From NCBI GenBank assembly GCA_016801845.1, contig CM028922.1, positions 835,001 to 899,000 of the forward strand: a DNA stretch of 64,000 bases. The letters run 5' to 3'. Position numbers and translations under genes: made by a program. Source of the DNA: Polydactylus sextarius (Eukaryota > Chordata > Actinopteri > Polynemidae). This document shows, one piece after another, positions 21,543-34,374 of this stretch. Below the pieces are notes generated by a model that made no database searches, was not told the origin of the DNA, and saw only the letters and a list, made by a program, of their open reading frames with translations. Numbering within the stretch: the stretch's first letter is position 1; every line of letters begins with the position of its first letter.

Positions 21543-24500
21543 TCATAGCTCATCAGACGACGCTCTACTGTCACTTCTCTCTCTGTGTGTTTGCTCCTCC
21601 GTTGGTATACTGAACGCCACGTAAGGACACGTCCTGGTGTTCTGACAGACCAGCTTCTTCAACGTGGCCGAGTTCACTATATCAAAGCCCACTTTCCCTC
21701 CGAAGGTGCTGGGTTTCCAGTAATCGGGAGAACATATAGGGTTTCCTAAAAGCCCTTTGAGAGAAAAAGGTGAGCCCATTTCCACCATGCTCTCTCCAAA
21801 TATGGCATCCGGACGAGTTTTCTCCAACATCAAGGCCGGATAAAACTCAAGAGCATCGATGTCGCCGTATAATTCTTCAAGCGTAGTGGCGATCTCCTCA
21901 TCATCTGCAAAAATAACCACAATTAATGCAAATATATCTATATTACACTGAATCAGGTGTATTAACTCAACAATCAGTGGATAGATTACCGGGATTTTTC
22001 ATTAATCATGGTCTTTACTGCTAATTAGAGAATGTTAAACTAAGAAATATCGTCATGCTAACTTTATCATTTAGCTCAAGTCCTTTGTCTTTTTGAGTCG
22101 AGTAGATGCTGGTGTAAAAAGCCTATTAGTCAGAAAAAGTTGTGAAATGCCGTTTATTCCAGGAATGCTTGTTCTCTCACACTGTTTCTCTTACCAGTAA
22201 ACTGTCTGAACGACGTGTACGGCTTAAGGTTAAAACGCTTCCTGTACTCGTTGAAAGGCTGCATCCGGAGCTGTCGCGACTCTTTAATGGCTCCAACGGC
22301 CACTCTGGTCACAGCGGGGTTAATGTTATAACCACCACCGATCTGTTGGGAAAAAACATGAATTTTCTGTAAATCATTGATGCATTTGATGTGATAAGAC
22401 AATGTATTTAAATCATTACTGATTGTCCCAGATAACAGCTACATCTGTGTGTTTACTCTTCTTTATTCAGGTCATTGCAGTGGCCAAACTGTGGCATTAA
22501 AAGTGTTCAGGGCCCAGTGAGACTGCAGATGTAGCTGTGATTTTCTGTCCTACATCATCCTTCATATGAAGTTAGTCAACTGTTGTGACACAATCAAACA
22601 AGAAAAACTCAACAAAGACGATTTCTACTTGATGTTATTCCAGTTGGAGCTAAATGTGAAACCTGTTTTGTTGTTTTGCAGGATACAAATCCACCGAAAC
22701 AGGAAGAAACTGCCACAAGACAACTGTTCATCTATCATGTTACGTTATTGTTAGTTTTCATATCTTGGGGTTTGTTACCTGACCGGCTCGCTGTCGAGAA
22801 AAGGCATCCACCAGCTTCTCGATGCCGTAATTTGTAAGAATAGACGTGTTGAAGAGGAACTGTGGATACGTCAGCTCATCTCCGCTGATAAAGAAGCTGT
22901 CGGGCATCAGCGGGTGCCAGTGGTAGAGCTGGCTGAACTCCAGAGCGATACGGTTCCCGTACTGGAACTGGGAGCTGAACAACAACGTGGGATCAAACTT
23001 GAGCTTCAGCAGATATCCGCTGAGGTGCTGCACATACTCCTCTATCACGATTTTTATTGTCTCACCTTTGAAAGAAACACAAAGAAATCATCATCATGTT
23101 GAAACTGAGTCACAGCTTCAAACCGCAGTGGATTACAGCCTGACCGACTCATGCACGAACACGTCATTACTATAGAGCCAAAATGTGAAAGTGGCAATTA
23201 GTGGTTTTTATAGGGTCTCATGTGCCCGGCATGAAATTAAACATTTTTCCATTAACTTCTTAGAGGTTGCTATGTAACCAGTAGAGTCAACAGTCAGTAC
23301 AGGATACATAATAAAATACATATCCAGCTAATTACTGAGCCTCAGGAGGTGTTGATTACCTTCATGCTGTGATAAACCAACCTGCTGCTTGTTGTAGTTT
23401 TATATTTTTAATATAAAACTGTGTCTCAGGAGGTAGAGAAAGTCAAAGGTTCAATTCCCCAAATGAAACTAAACCTCACTTGGCACCTAATGGTTACAAC
23501 TGCTGTTTGAATGTGATTAAAAAACCTTAAAGTACTTTTAGACCTTTTCCACCATCATCTACTGGTCTCTACTCAGTCTCTAGTGTTTCCACTTGGTGCT
23601 AGTTCCTGGTTCCAGCTACTGTTTTAGTTCCTACTCTGTGGAGGAACCAATGGAGCTGAGTCGATACTAAAACGTGACGTGAACAGAAGCCGGCCACTGA
23701 TTGGTCAGAGGGAGTGTCTTCACAAGCTGCCACCAGACGCCAGTTGAGTTGAGAGAGTCAACAAAATAATCAAGCTCCATTTTTAAACAGGACAAGAGTG
23801 ATAGCCATCGTCGTAGCTACCTGGTCGTAAGCTAACCCAGCAACAAGTACAGCATCTCCTCCATGTCCATTAATGTTTACTGATGTTTTAGTGTCGTGAC
23901 GTCGCAGCAGTTTGACTCCACTCACCACATTCACGTGGAGGAGGAACCAAACTGTGATGGAAAACAACGTGTCTGCTACCAGACTGAGTAGAGTCCAGTA
24001 GAGTCCAGTAGAGTCCAGTAGAGTAGAGACAAGACTATGGGTGGTGAAGAGACGTTTGAGCGTCCTCAGAGACTAGAAAAGTGCTAAATAAACGTCTGTT
24101 TACCATCAACAATCTCAAATAAAACCATCCCTTTACCAATGATGATGAGTCGAGAGGTTTGGAAAAGCTGCTCATCGTCCCAGGTTGGATGCTCCACTTT
24201 CAGGACGTCACACACTCGGTTGTGTTCTCGGAGCCACAGCGTCGCGTACACCCCCAAACCGGGGAGGAGTCCGTAAACCTCCTGACCTATCGCCATCTGA
24301 TACTCGGGGGGGATGCCAGGGGGGTAGCTCATCTTCACCGGGGCGTCGGCTACAGTTGGAGGATACATCTCCCCGTCAACTAACTAATAAAACAAAAAAA
24401 AGAATAACAGTAATTTCTATTTTTACAGTAATCATGCAGACGCTCGCTGCAGAACCTTTCCTGAATGTTTCCACTGCATCATCTGCACATTCCTGCTGCT

Positions 24501-27500
24501 AAATGTCAGTTGGACAATATAATGTTTAGCAAAATGACAGATGATTTAGTGAATCACACTTCCTCTAAAGAAAATTCTTTAAGTTACATGAATTTCAACA
24601 GAAGGAAGGATTTTTCAACATTCAGAAATAAGCCAGTGTGGATTTATTTCCTCCAGTCGCCGTTTCAGCTCAGTCACCTGATATTTGAGTTTCCCGTCCT
24701 GATGAAGTCTGAGCTCCAGCTGACGTTGTAGATTGTCTCCGTAAATGTGACCGGCGTCCACCTGAACGTGTCACAAGAGACAGAAACACTGATGAGAGGA
24801 TGTAAATGTAGAAAGAGAATAAATAGATGTGTCTTCGCTAAACAGATAAACTGGACTGACCCCGTGTGATAAAGCTTTAGTGAAGCCGAGGCCCATACGA
24901 TTGTAGGTTTTGAAGAACTGGTGCGTGAAGTGTTGAGCGAAGAAGGCGAACATGAGGTTGGAGCCTCGGGGGTCGGGTCTGAACGTCCTTCTCTTCAGCA
25001 GCTTCTCAACCAGCAGCTCAGGGTCAGGTAGTCCAGCCTTGCCTGAACAGAAACCCAACATCTCTAGTCAAAATAACAACGTGTCTGATACAGAGAAATC
25101 ACGTCACTGTGTCTCTGAACCGCTCAAGGTCAATGATCTGCATTCATGTCAGTGTGGCCAGAGGTTGAAACATTCAACAAAGGAAATGTTTCTGTTGTCA
25201 TTAATAATATCAAAAGAGTCATTTTCAGGAATCCTACTTAGTACCGTATCTCTAGTACTTTGTGTACTGTAAGTAAATAGATTTACAGTCTTTATTTCAC
25301 ATCTTATGTTGCACTTTTACACTATTACTACTATTTGACAACCCAATTTAATACAAAGTAGTTAAAATACACATCATCTTGAGCAGACAAAACATTAAAC
25401 TGCTAAAAATAATAATAACTATTGGGATACAGATATGTAATATCTCATGACACATTTGGAGAAAATAAAAAATAAAGTTATTTTGTTACCAGTTCACACA
25501 TGAAGTCATTCTTTGCTGAAGGATGGAAATCTAATATTCACTCTAAACCCTAGTCCTCTCTAGTGGACTGGACCAGTGATCTCCAGTGGTGGTGTCTGGT
25601 GGACTTGGTCCTCTGATGGTTGGTGAATCATCAGTTAATGATCATAATGTGTGAACAGCCCTAACGACTCCATCAGAGGCCGTCGGGACCTGGTCTGAGA
25701 CCGGGACTGGATCTGTCATGTTAGAAAACTGGAGGAGTCTGAAGAGACTGACAAAGAGCGACAGCCAATCAGAGGAGGGATGTGAGATAAATGCTGCTGC
25801 CGTCTCACTGATTCACTCACAACCACGTTTAAAAGTCTGACGTTTTAACGCTTTTTCTTTCATTTTCACTTTCTACAAACTCCCCGCGTCTGATCCAGAT
25901 GTTACCCGGTACCGGGGAGGTCTGCTGCTGATTTCAGCTCCACCGTGAAAACCAGCGTGTTGCCATGGTGATGTTTACACGCCGGTTTAGCGGTTTAGTA
26001 ATAGTTTCCATCATAACATTATTTTTTAATGTGTAAGTCCAGTTTCCTGGACTGTAGCTGCTATAGGTAGTCACCAGTCAAAGACCTCAGGAATATCCAC
26101 AATGATTGGTTGAATTAGTGTTAATAGTTGTGATGGTAACGTCATTAAATCCTGGAGGATCTGATCAATGAGGAAGAAGATTGTTTTCATGTGTTTTTAC
26201 ATCTAAACGTCTCTACTTCCTGTTTTCTCTGCAGCGTCCTCGGTACCGTCAGTGTGTCGGAGTCGTCGTCGTCTCGTTCGTGTCTCGATGTCAGAGGAAC
26301 CGAACCTGAACTCAGCGGTTTAGTCTGTGTCGGAGGCAGCGTCTTCACCGGTGCTCGTCAACAATAAACGGCTGTAAATCACGGTGAGAAGCAGCGGCTA
26401 CATCCTGTCTAGTTCACGTGACCAGACGTAGAGTTTGGTGACGTCACGGTGTGATCGGGAGTCAATCACTGACAAGTCTTGTAGTGTGAACACTACAGGT
26501 CTCAGACCAGTTGTTGAGACTCCACATCATGGGAACACGAGTCGCCAACGATCACGACAGAGACTGAGACTCACTGATTGATGGTGAAGTCAACTGATGT
26601 GAACTAGAGTGAACTAGAGTGAACTAGTGTTTAGTGAACCAAAAAAAAGTGAAGGTACAACCTTTAAACCAAAACAATGAGCTGAAAGGCTCTAACAAGT
26701 ATTAGCGACTGACCTTTGACCCCTAGAGGCGTGGGGCAGTCGGGTGGCACCGGGGGCAGGATTCGAGTGTAGTAGCTCAGGTTATAATAAGACTCCCAGC
26801 TGAGGTAGCTGTACTTTGAGTTGTAGGTCGGAGGACTGGGAATCAAGTGAGACCGAACTGTTCGTACAAGAAAAAAAAAGTTATTGATTATAAAATGAAC
26901 AGTATGTAACTGAATCACTATCAGTGAGTGACGTGAGTGGGGACCTGTCAGGACGACCCTCATCAGAGCGTCCCGGAGGAAGGTGTGGTTGATGATGTCC
27001 CACAACCAGTGGAAATGAGTGAGGATGTAATGAACCACATCTGGACTGGGCCGGAGGAACTCACGCACTCTGGTCCAGAACTCCGCTGTGGTGAAGAAAA
27101 AAAAAAAAACACCCTCTTTTGTTACTGGAAATGTGATGAGGCAACATGTGGGAAATGAAAGTGGAAATTCACTGAGTATAAAGACGTTGTTATGTGATTG
27201 TGCCAATGCTTAACTGGGCTTGGTTTCATAGACCTCCTACAGCTTTAATTCCTTTTTTCATTGACTATAATTAAACCAAATGGAAATTCAGTCTCATGTT
27301 ATCCTGTGGGGGAGTGAAGGTGGATTACCTGTTGACAAAAAGCAGTTTAAAAGCAGTTTTATTTATGCCTCTTAACATGTTTATCAGGGAGGAGTTACTT
27401 TCCATGATGAGTCTTTAAACTATTTCCATCTATTCTGACATCTCAGTAAACATCTCCAGCTTCTGTTGAACAACATGTTTTTTCTATGAAACAGAAATAA

Positions 27501-29871
27501 TGTGATTATATAAATGTTTTCACTTCCTGCACCTCGTTTGTCTGGCTAATCGTTTCCCTCCTTCTGCTCCCGGCGCGTTTTATCTTTTATTTTCACAATC
27601 AAAGCAACTGATTGTTATTATGTTTGATGTTTTGTGTTCATGTGACGTAACCGCATAACTGTCGGCCAAATACATCACATCGGATTAGGAGCCGCAGCGT
27701 GAGGGTTGTTAACAAGACGCTTTGTTGCCAGAAACTAGTAGGTGTTTGATAGAAAGCGGCTCTGGTCCAGCTGGTCTCCTCCTGGCAGTTTCTCTAATAT
27801 CTCTAAATATTTGGGTCTAGACAAGAAGTCTCAGCTCCACCAGTAAAGTGTGTTACACTGTTTCCTGATTTAATAACAACAAAATGAAAATCTTTCAGCA
27901 GCCAAAATCTTCTGACCTCCGCTTTCTGTTTTATGAACAAGAGAATAACAGGATATTTCAAATTCCCAACAAAAGCATTGAAGATGATAATAATAATAAT
28001 AATAATAAAAAAAAGAGGATATGAGATCCGGTCTTGTGAGGATGGATCAACTTACGGACGGTGCAGTTTTCTCCGTAGTAACCGGTTCGAGTACAGTCGC
28101 ATTCGTACGTGTCCTCATCGTATCTGACACACACGCCCCAGTGCTGACACGGCAGATAACAGCACGGGTTCACTGTGAAACAAGAAGAAGAAAAAACTAA
28201 ACACATCTTACATAAACTCACCACTCATAGGAAGCTGTGACAGAAAATAGCTGGGAAAGACATGAGATATTATCTCAATGATTTTAAAAGCGTCTGAGGC
28301 CGTGTTTCCTCCACAGCCGGTTGAGTTTTCCTGTTAAAACATCTGTCTCAGACCAAATGATCCACACATTTCTCTGGGACTTGAATTTAACGAAAAAACA
28401 CAAGCAGACACATCTGGCAATGAGATAATTACATCTCCAAGTTTTGTCTTGAGAAAAGAAAGATGATGACATAGTTTAAAGTTTATTTGAGTTGGAAACG
28501 GTTCAGATCATCTCAGTGTTAAAACTCTTTCTTGAAAATGATCCTGGACAGAATAAACCTGGTATCTGGTGTCTGGTACCGGTAGACACTGAAGGGTTTT
28601 GGTCTTTGGCCAAAAAATACACCCACGTTTCCGTTTTTTTTTTTTTTTTTTTCGTAAACTGAACAAAATCAGATAAATGACCTCTGCTATCTGCTCATAC
28701 TACGCATATGCATACGTGTTGAGTAACAGCAGATAAAACATTCCTTCACCCAGGTGTAGTTTTACAGATGTGCACGCTACATTAACTATGTGATAAACTT
28801 TAAAACGTCCAAGTAAAACAAAAACTAGTCATCCAGCAAATTCACTGTCAGTCACTTCACTACACTTCTCTTCCCTCTTTAATTAAATAGATGAAGAAAG
28901 AAAAAAGGTCAATTTGACCTCACGTGTCTCCGTCGAACCGACACACTCAAGCGTAGAGATTAATCACTGTCCCTGCGTCAGTCGTTTACGGAACAAGTTC
29001 GTCTCGTGTGTGACTCAGTGTCTGAGACGTCCTCAGTGGGTTGAAATAAAACAACATCTCATTCAGATCAGAGATCAGAGAAAAAGAAAAACAACAATGT
29101 GGTCGTGAAACTTAACGTCCACAAATGCATGAAGCTGATATCGCCGGCCCCGGGCAGGATGGTGTGTTGTGTGTCAAGTGTGTGTGAGGGGGTTGGTTGT
29201 GGTCTCACAGGCTGATGCAGGTCTCCACAGGTCAGACAGGAAGGGTCTGTTTCACTGCTCCATCTATTTACCATTTTATTGGTAAAAACTCCTGTAAAAC
29301 CTGTATTTTTTTTTTTAAGTAAATCAACGATCAGAAACAAGATACTATCTAAAACTGTGCTGTAGGAGTAGAGACTGATGGTGATCATATAGATTATCTG
29401 TTGTTCAGTGATGAAGTAATCCTCAGGCCTGTCGGGGCCTGTTCTAGTTTTCAGTGACAGGAATGTTAAGTTACCTGATGGAGACGAAGCTCAATCAAGC
29501 TTGAATTTAGGTGAAGATCCGATAAATGTGCAACGACTACGAACCATTGTTTTTAGAGGTTTTTCTACCTGAGACTTTGCAGCTGTTAAAACCACAAACA
29601 TGCACAAAATAAATTAAAATAAATGTACAACGGTCGGTTGAGTTGCAGGGGATTAAATGATAAATGTGTGACTTACCTGTGTTGGAGGTAACCTCATCAC
29701 CGAGGCATGAAGGCTCCCTCAGCACAAACAAAAGAGCACAAACTGATCCTAGGACAGAGGCTTCAGAGATAAAACACACACACACACACACACAAAAAAA
29801 AAAAAAAGTTGTTTAGCAGCTGCAAGAAAATACAGTAAAAGACAGTGAACGGTGTCATACTTACATCTCAT
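21543..29871 (-). CDS. ptgs1: Prostaglandin G/H synthase 1 (cyclooxygenase-1)
   Basis: Eleven exons, complement(21543..21904, 22195..22342, 22779..23065, 24137..24383, 24678..24761, 24861..25042, 26714..26857, 26945..27085, 28056..28172, 29677..29760, 29865..29871), give 600 residues (human 599). It converts arachidonate to PGG2 and PGH2 in the ER lumen/nuclear envelope. Visible in order: signal peptide (MRSSVLGSVCALLFVL); EGF domain (NPCCYLPCQHWGVC...); membrane-binding helices; Arg120 (VLTVRSHLIP); peroxidase distal Gln203/His207 (AQHFTHQFFK); Tyr385 and proximal His388 (LYHWHPLMPD); Ser530 (PFSLKGLLGN). N-glycosylation sequons NCT, NLS and NTS are kept. The C terminus lacks the 18-residue COX-2 cassette and ends SDEL, hence COX-1. 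Oddly, positions equivalent to 513 and 523 are Arg and Val, as in COX-2. The start exon holds only seven coding bases, as in the family. Confidence 0.96.
22400..22650. repeat. Dispersed repeat, copy 2 (ptgs1 intron)
   Basis: Same block order as the element at 12000-12330, with about 80% identity by eye and short deletions. It lies in the intron between the exons at 22342 and 22779. Confidence 0.7.
23420..23465 (+). mobile_element. tRNA-derived SINE fragment
   Basis: TCTCAGGAGGTAGAG resembles the A-box region and GGTTCAATTCC at 23449-23459 is a good B-box. Both boxes are in order but closer than in a tRNA, so this is a worn SINE head rather than a functional tRNA gene. Confidence 0.5.
23535..24065. 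mobile_element. MITE-like element in a ptgs1 intron
   Basis: ACTGGTCTCTACTCAGTCT near the left end matches the reverse complement of AGACTGAGTAGAGTCCAGT near the right end (18 of 19). The right end has four tandem 11-mers of GTCCAGTAGAG type, and outer TCCACCATC / GGTGGTGAAG ends are also complementary in part. No transposase frame. Confidence 0.55.
25550..26640. mobile_element. Longer copy of a TIR element shared with 62.7 kb
   Basis: Both ends match the element at 62676-63056: CCAGTGATCTCCAGTGGTGG at the left, and a long right part from CAATAAACGGCTGTAAATC through CACGGTGTGATCGGGAGTC to TGTGAACTAGAGTG. About 700 internal bases present here are missing in the other copy. No clear transposase; part of the interior (25880-26370) is GC-rich. 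It lies in ptgs1 intron 5. Confidence 0.7.
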
Positions 29872-31140
29872 TACAGCAGCTTCAGTTCAGGATAAATTCA
29901 TTCCAACTCATAAAAAACTGAAGAGGGAAATGAAGTTTGATGAGAGGCTGGAGAGACAGTGGATTTGGTTCAGTCAGGTCTCAGCAGCAGACCAACAGGT
30001 TTGGTGTCTGCTGCAGCTCCGTCGCACTGCGCCTTTACCTGCCCCCTCAGACTGGAGACGATGAAAAGTGGGACGGTGGCTTCAGTTTGAAGCCAAACTT
30101 CTGCTCTTTATCGCCTCCTGCTGCTGCAACGTTGGATTTAACCACATATTTACTCCCTTTTACACTTTACACCAGTGTCAGTCGGGGGTGGAGTCACTGA
30201 GGTTTTGTAAATTCAGGTGATTAAAACTTTGAATTAAAGTTTCTTTCTTTTGTGTGAAGTTTCCATCACTTTAACATGGTTCTTCTGTATGAATTTAACT
30301 GGAAACAATCAGAGGAAACAAAGTTTAAACATGGAGCCGCAGCCAAAATATACATGTAGAAATATAATTTATCTAAAAAGTCAAAGTATCTGTTTTATTT
30401 ATGCTCCATGACACAAGATTCACTCCCTCGTTTCACATGACATTTCGTTTTTATGAGTCGAGCCTTAAATATTTCACCAACTACAAAATGTCTCTAATGT
30501 GGAAACTCCAACATCATCATCATCATCGTCATCACCTCCTCATCTTCTGATTCGTGACACGAGGTGATGAATCTTTGACGCATCTTTTTCTTTAAAGACA
30601 GTTTGTTAAATTCCAGCTCCGTCCTCCGTCTGTGGTCGTCTCCTCTGACATTTTCCAGCTGCGTTACTTTTTTTTTAAACTCATTTGTAAACCTTCTTTC
30701 CTGCCAAACTTCATGTGAGAAATCTCAGTATTGTTTTGGCTTCTAATAAATATTTAGCCTTGTTTTGTTGCTTCACTTCGTACAGCCGGACTTTTACTCT
30801 GAGAAACTTGTAAACAAGTCACCTTATTTTCCTGCAGGACGACTCTGCTCCGTCTTCACATGAACTTGTTTTCACTGAGATGATGTAAAACCAGTTTGGT
30901 TTGGCACCGAAACTGTTCGGCTCTTGAGAATAATTTGGATGTTTAGGATTTTTTTTCCCCTGAGATCTTATCAAAACTCTTTGTAACATTTACTTGATTT
31001 ACATGAAAACAAAAAGCTCGTTCTTCTGAAAACACCTTTTTATTTCAGATCATGTTCTTCAACACTTTTAACTCTTAAACACTGTGTGTGTATTTTATTT
31101 ATCACGGAAAAAAAAGATAGAGACAAAAAGAGAAACGCTT
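29872..31140. other. Intergenic, ptgs1 5' end to rpl37 3' end
   Basis: Holds the ptgs1 5' UTR and promoter (proximal, about 29870-30100) and otherwise AT-rich sequence with an (ATC)n run near 30515. No additional gene recognised. Confidence 0.4.
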
Positions 31141-31153
31141 GTTTAACATCACA

Positions 31154-31159
31154 TTTATT
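31154..31159 (-). terminator. rpl37 poly(A) signal
   Basis: TTTATT (AATAAA on the minus strand) 27 bases beyond the stop codon, the short spacing usual for ribosomal protein mRNAs. Confidence 0.65.
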
Positions 31160-31185
31160 TAACCAAAAATGTGTCTTTTAATCTT

Positions 31186-33944
31186 TTAAGATGAGCTGGA
31201 GGCGGCCACTGCAGCGCGTCTGGGTTTGGGGGTGGTGCCTTCCCTGAAACCATTCCTGGAAAACAAGACACAAATTCAATTACTGTTTTGTTCCACAACT
31301 ATAAAAAGATAAAACGTTACCATGACTGACACTCGCAGCTGACGCATGTATAAACGGGCTAATACCAATGTTAATGTTCAGGTGATAAATTGACCGTTGG
31401 TTCTTTTCTTTGACTTGTTTGGACAGAAAAATAAATTGCAGCATCTTGGAAACGTTGACGCTCGTATACCGTGAGTAAACAGCTGAGACGTCAGATCAAA
31501 TACAATCAGTGATTCAGACACATTGAAGCTTCATGTAAACACACAACCAGCAGGAGCTTGTTTCTGACACAGAAAAATAAATAAAATTATGATCAACATC
31601 ATCTCTGGTCCGTCCTGAAAGAGCAACACGAACCTGTTAGATGATGTAATAATAAAAAAACCTCCTGATCTCGTCCGTCAGCGACGTTTCACCTCAGAGA
31701 AGATGCTGATATCACTGAAGTTCATTTGTTCAGACATTTATTTTTTCACCATCATCGGTAAAACGTCACTGACGAGTGACACACAAATGTGTCTCTGCTA
31801 AAAGTCTGGAAATAATTTGTTAGTCACTGAACTGTTGACGACACAAAACAAACTTCCATCACTTTTGGGCTTGAAACACCTGGTGGTTGAGATTTATAAT
31901 CAAGTGTTAAATAATCCTACGACTTTTTTTTCTTCACACGAGAATAAAACGTTTCTTCACGGTGGACGGACCATGAAACCACAGGTATTTAGAGGAACGC
32001 CTCGTGTTTATCGTCCTCGTTAGAGCGTCCAGCTCCAACTGGAGCGATTTAAAATCATTTATCATTTTTAGAAACGTTTACTTTATGTCGTTAAGTTCCT
32101 GTTGGATACAAGTTTCATTCAGATATTTTCTGTTCAACGTTTGAAGCAGATACAAGTTTCTAGATACAAGTAGATGAAAGATTGTTGTTTTATTTATGTC
32201 AACACGACGAGAGTTGATGTGATTTTACTACAGATCACGTAGTTTTTACGACGTCAACATTTTGATTTAAAGCAAACAAAGATGTTAGATGTGACGTTCA
32301 TCGTTTCTGCTGCCGATGGCAAAAACAAGGTTTTTTTGACTTAATGAAAAGAAGCGTTCACCGGACGGTTCAGTCAGTTCGTACCTGAATCTGCGGTAAA
32401 CGACCTTCAGGTGTCTCAGACGGCCGGTTCCAGTGGTGTTCCTCCTCTTGGCCTTAGCGCTCCAGTTGTCTGTGAAATAAAACGTCAGCGTTCACGTTAT
32501 TTAAGAGCAGGATAATGAAACAACAGTGTTAGTGATTATAATCACATCAGGTGCATTTAGGGAACAGTCATCACTGCTGAGGAAATCTAATCATAATCGA
32601 TGACGTGAGGGAGTTTGTTAAATCATAAAACTTGACAAAATGATATTTAGTTCCCACTGAAACTGGCATTAGTCCCAGACAAACGGCTTTAAATGGATGA
32701 ATTATGAAAATCAATCCACCTCTTTGGTGTCAACAAGCGTCTTAACTACAGCAGGAGGCAGCTTTAACAGATCTAACGGTGCCAGAACAGAGCAGCTTTT
32801 ATCATGAACTTACACTTTCTCTTGCGCTTCTCAGGGTAGCCACACTTGCCGCAGGCCGACTTCTGCAGGTGATAGGCCTTGGCTCCACACCGGCGGCACA
32901 AGGTGTGCGTCTTGTTCCGGCGTTTACCGAAAGATGATGTTCCCTTAGTCTGAGAGAAACAAGACGTCGCAGCTTAGAAACAAACGATGATTTAATGATT
33001 TAATGAATTAAATAATCATCAACAGCTCGAACTCAAACCGTCTTGTCTCAGTTCAGAAGAATGAATCATAGAGAATCATTGGTTCAGACATTTATTTTTT
33101 AATTCATCACTGACAAGACTCGAGATCTGTGCAGCAGCAAAACAATAAGATTAACAGGTTGGAAACAAACGTTGTTTACTCATAAATATGAAGCATTTTT
33201 CAACATCAACCAAGACGTGTTGTGCCACATACTGTCATTATCTATCAATGAATGAATTGATTATATAATTGATAATAATACTAAACAGGTGTTAAAACAT
33301 TTAGTTTCCTGTTTGTTGTGTTAAATGTAGGTTTCTAGTCTTCATCAGAGCTAATAACACAGAGTACGTGTCTATTACTCTAATTTACATCATAACACTG
33401 TTGATATTGTTACTATAAATTCATAAATTATTGCTGCTGATTTATTAAGTCGCTAACTTTATTTCTACGTGATATTATGAGGTTACGTCGCTTTAAAGTC
33501 TGTTTTTAATACAAACTCTCTCCTGGAAGAAACACATGAAGATGCTAGCCGGTTATGCTAACATCTACAGTGAAGCTAATTAGCCATTTTCACAAAATTC
33601 CTGTTGTTTAAGACGCAAATAAGATATTTAATTATTCTTCTGTCACATTGCGGCTTTAACCGACATTATCATAAGTGATATTTCTTTAACCCGGTAGTTT
33701 CCCGGGTTTGTTAGACCTGGTCTGGATCCTGAACCGCTAAGCTAACTGTAGCTGATATATTCTGCACGGAAGCTACATGAACAACCTTTTATTTTTGATT
33801 AAAATTATGTTTTATCTCAGAAATATTTCATCTGATCGGTAACAATGTTTATCCGACAATGAAACATCATAATTTCGTGTCAGATTAACGCCACATTAAA
33901 CAGATGTTGGCAGATTTTTCTCCGCCAGCGTTGCTTCTTACCAT
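31186..33944 (-). CDS. rpl37: 60S ribosomal protein L37 (eL37)
   Basis: Exons complement(31186..31255, 32385..32469, 32814..32949, 33942..33944) give 97 residues, the usual length. The first coding exon is only the ATG, as in vertebrate RPL37. The protein starts MTKGTSSFGKRRNKTHTLCR and has the C4 zinc-binding motif (CRRCG ... CGKCG), ending PKPRRAAVAASSSS. It is a component of the large cytosolic subunit. A pyrimidine run CTCTTTCCCCT on the minus strand (33961-33971) is the probable 5'-TOP start. Introns 1 and 3 each carry a box C/D snoRNA candidate. Confidence 0.97.
31687..31763 (-). ncRNA. Candidate box C/D snoRNA in rpl37 intron 3 (possibly SNORD72-like)
   Basis: On the minus strand: a 5' stem TTTTACC, C box ATGATGG, D' box CTGA after AAAAAATAAATGT, C' box AGTGATA, D box CTGA (31694-31697) and a 3' stem GGTGAAA. 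The terminal stem pairs over seven bases with one G-U. Length is about 77. Human RPL37 is known to host SNORD72; identity with it is inferred from the host only. Confidence 0.6.
33042..33117 (-). ncRNA. Candidate box C/D snoRNA in rpl37 intron 1
   Basis: On the minus strand: stem CTTGTC, C box GTGATGA (33104-33110), the same AAAAATAAATGT-CTGA D' guide block as the intron-3 candidate, a C'-like CTATGATT, D box CTGA (33048-33051) and closing stem GACAAG. It appears to be a diverged sister of the intron-3 copy. Confidence 0.55.
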
Positions 33945-33971
33945 TTTCGTCCGGTGGCTGAGGGGAAAGAG

Positions 33972-34370
33972 ACCGGAAGAGGAGCCGGTGTCGCATCAAA
34001 TTACATCCGTGCGGCTTCCGGTGTAACACGCAAATAAGTCCCCCGTGTCGCGTTATTGACATTTCGCTCATCTCTTAAAAATAAAAGACAAAATCAATTT
34101 CTCTTTCCTGTTTAACGTATTTAACGTCAACATCGAAGTCTTACTCATTATAAAACATAAATATATAAAATAGAACCACAATTAACACATTATAACACAC
34201 TTTGACGTTGTAAATTAATATCTTTACTGCAGATTAATCTAATTAGAGTGAAAAGACACAATTAGTAACTTAATCTAATGAGTGAGTGTGTTTGTTGTGT
34301 TACTGAATTTAATTGCATTTATATTAAATATGTTTTTAATAATAGATACGATCAGATTTGTCCAAACCAC
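33972..34370. other. rpl37 upstream region
   Basis: The first 60 bases are CpG-containing promoter sequence (CCGGAAG motifs at 33971-33976 and 34017-34022, on opposite strands, fit ETS-type sites). Beyond this it is AT-rich with nothing recognised. Confidence 0.4.
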
Positions 34371-34374
34371 AACA

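Noticed and set aside
23420..23465. Intact tRNA gene
   Set aside because: The boxes are too close together and no cloverleaf can be drawn; treated as a SINE fragment.
21543..29871. Assignment of the cyclooxygenase as ptgs2
   Set aside because: It lacks the COX-2 C-terminal insertion and lies beside pdcl as human PTGS1 does, despite the Arg513/Val523 pocket.
32484..32574. TGATGA ... CTGA pattern in rpl37 intron 2
   Set aside because: No terminal stem, and the D box lies only about 15 bases from the splice acceptor, too close for normal snoRNA processing.
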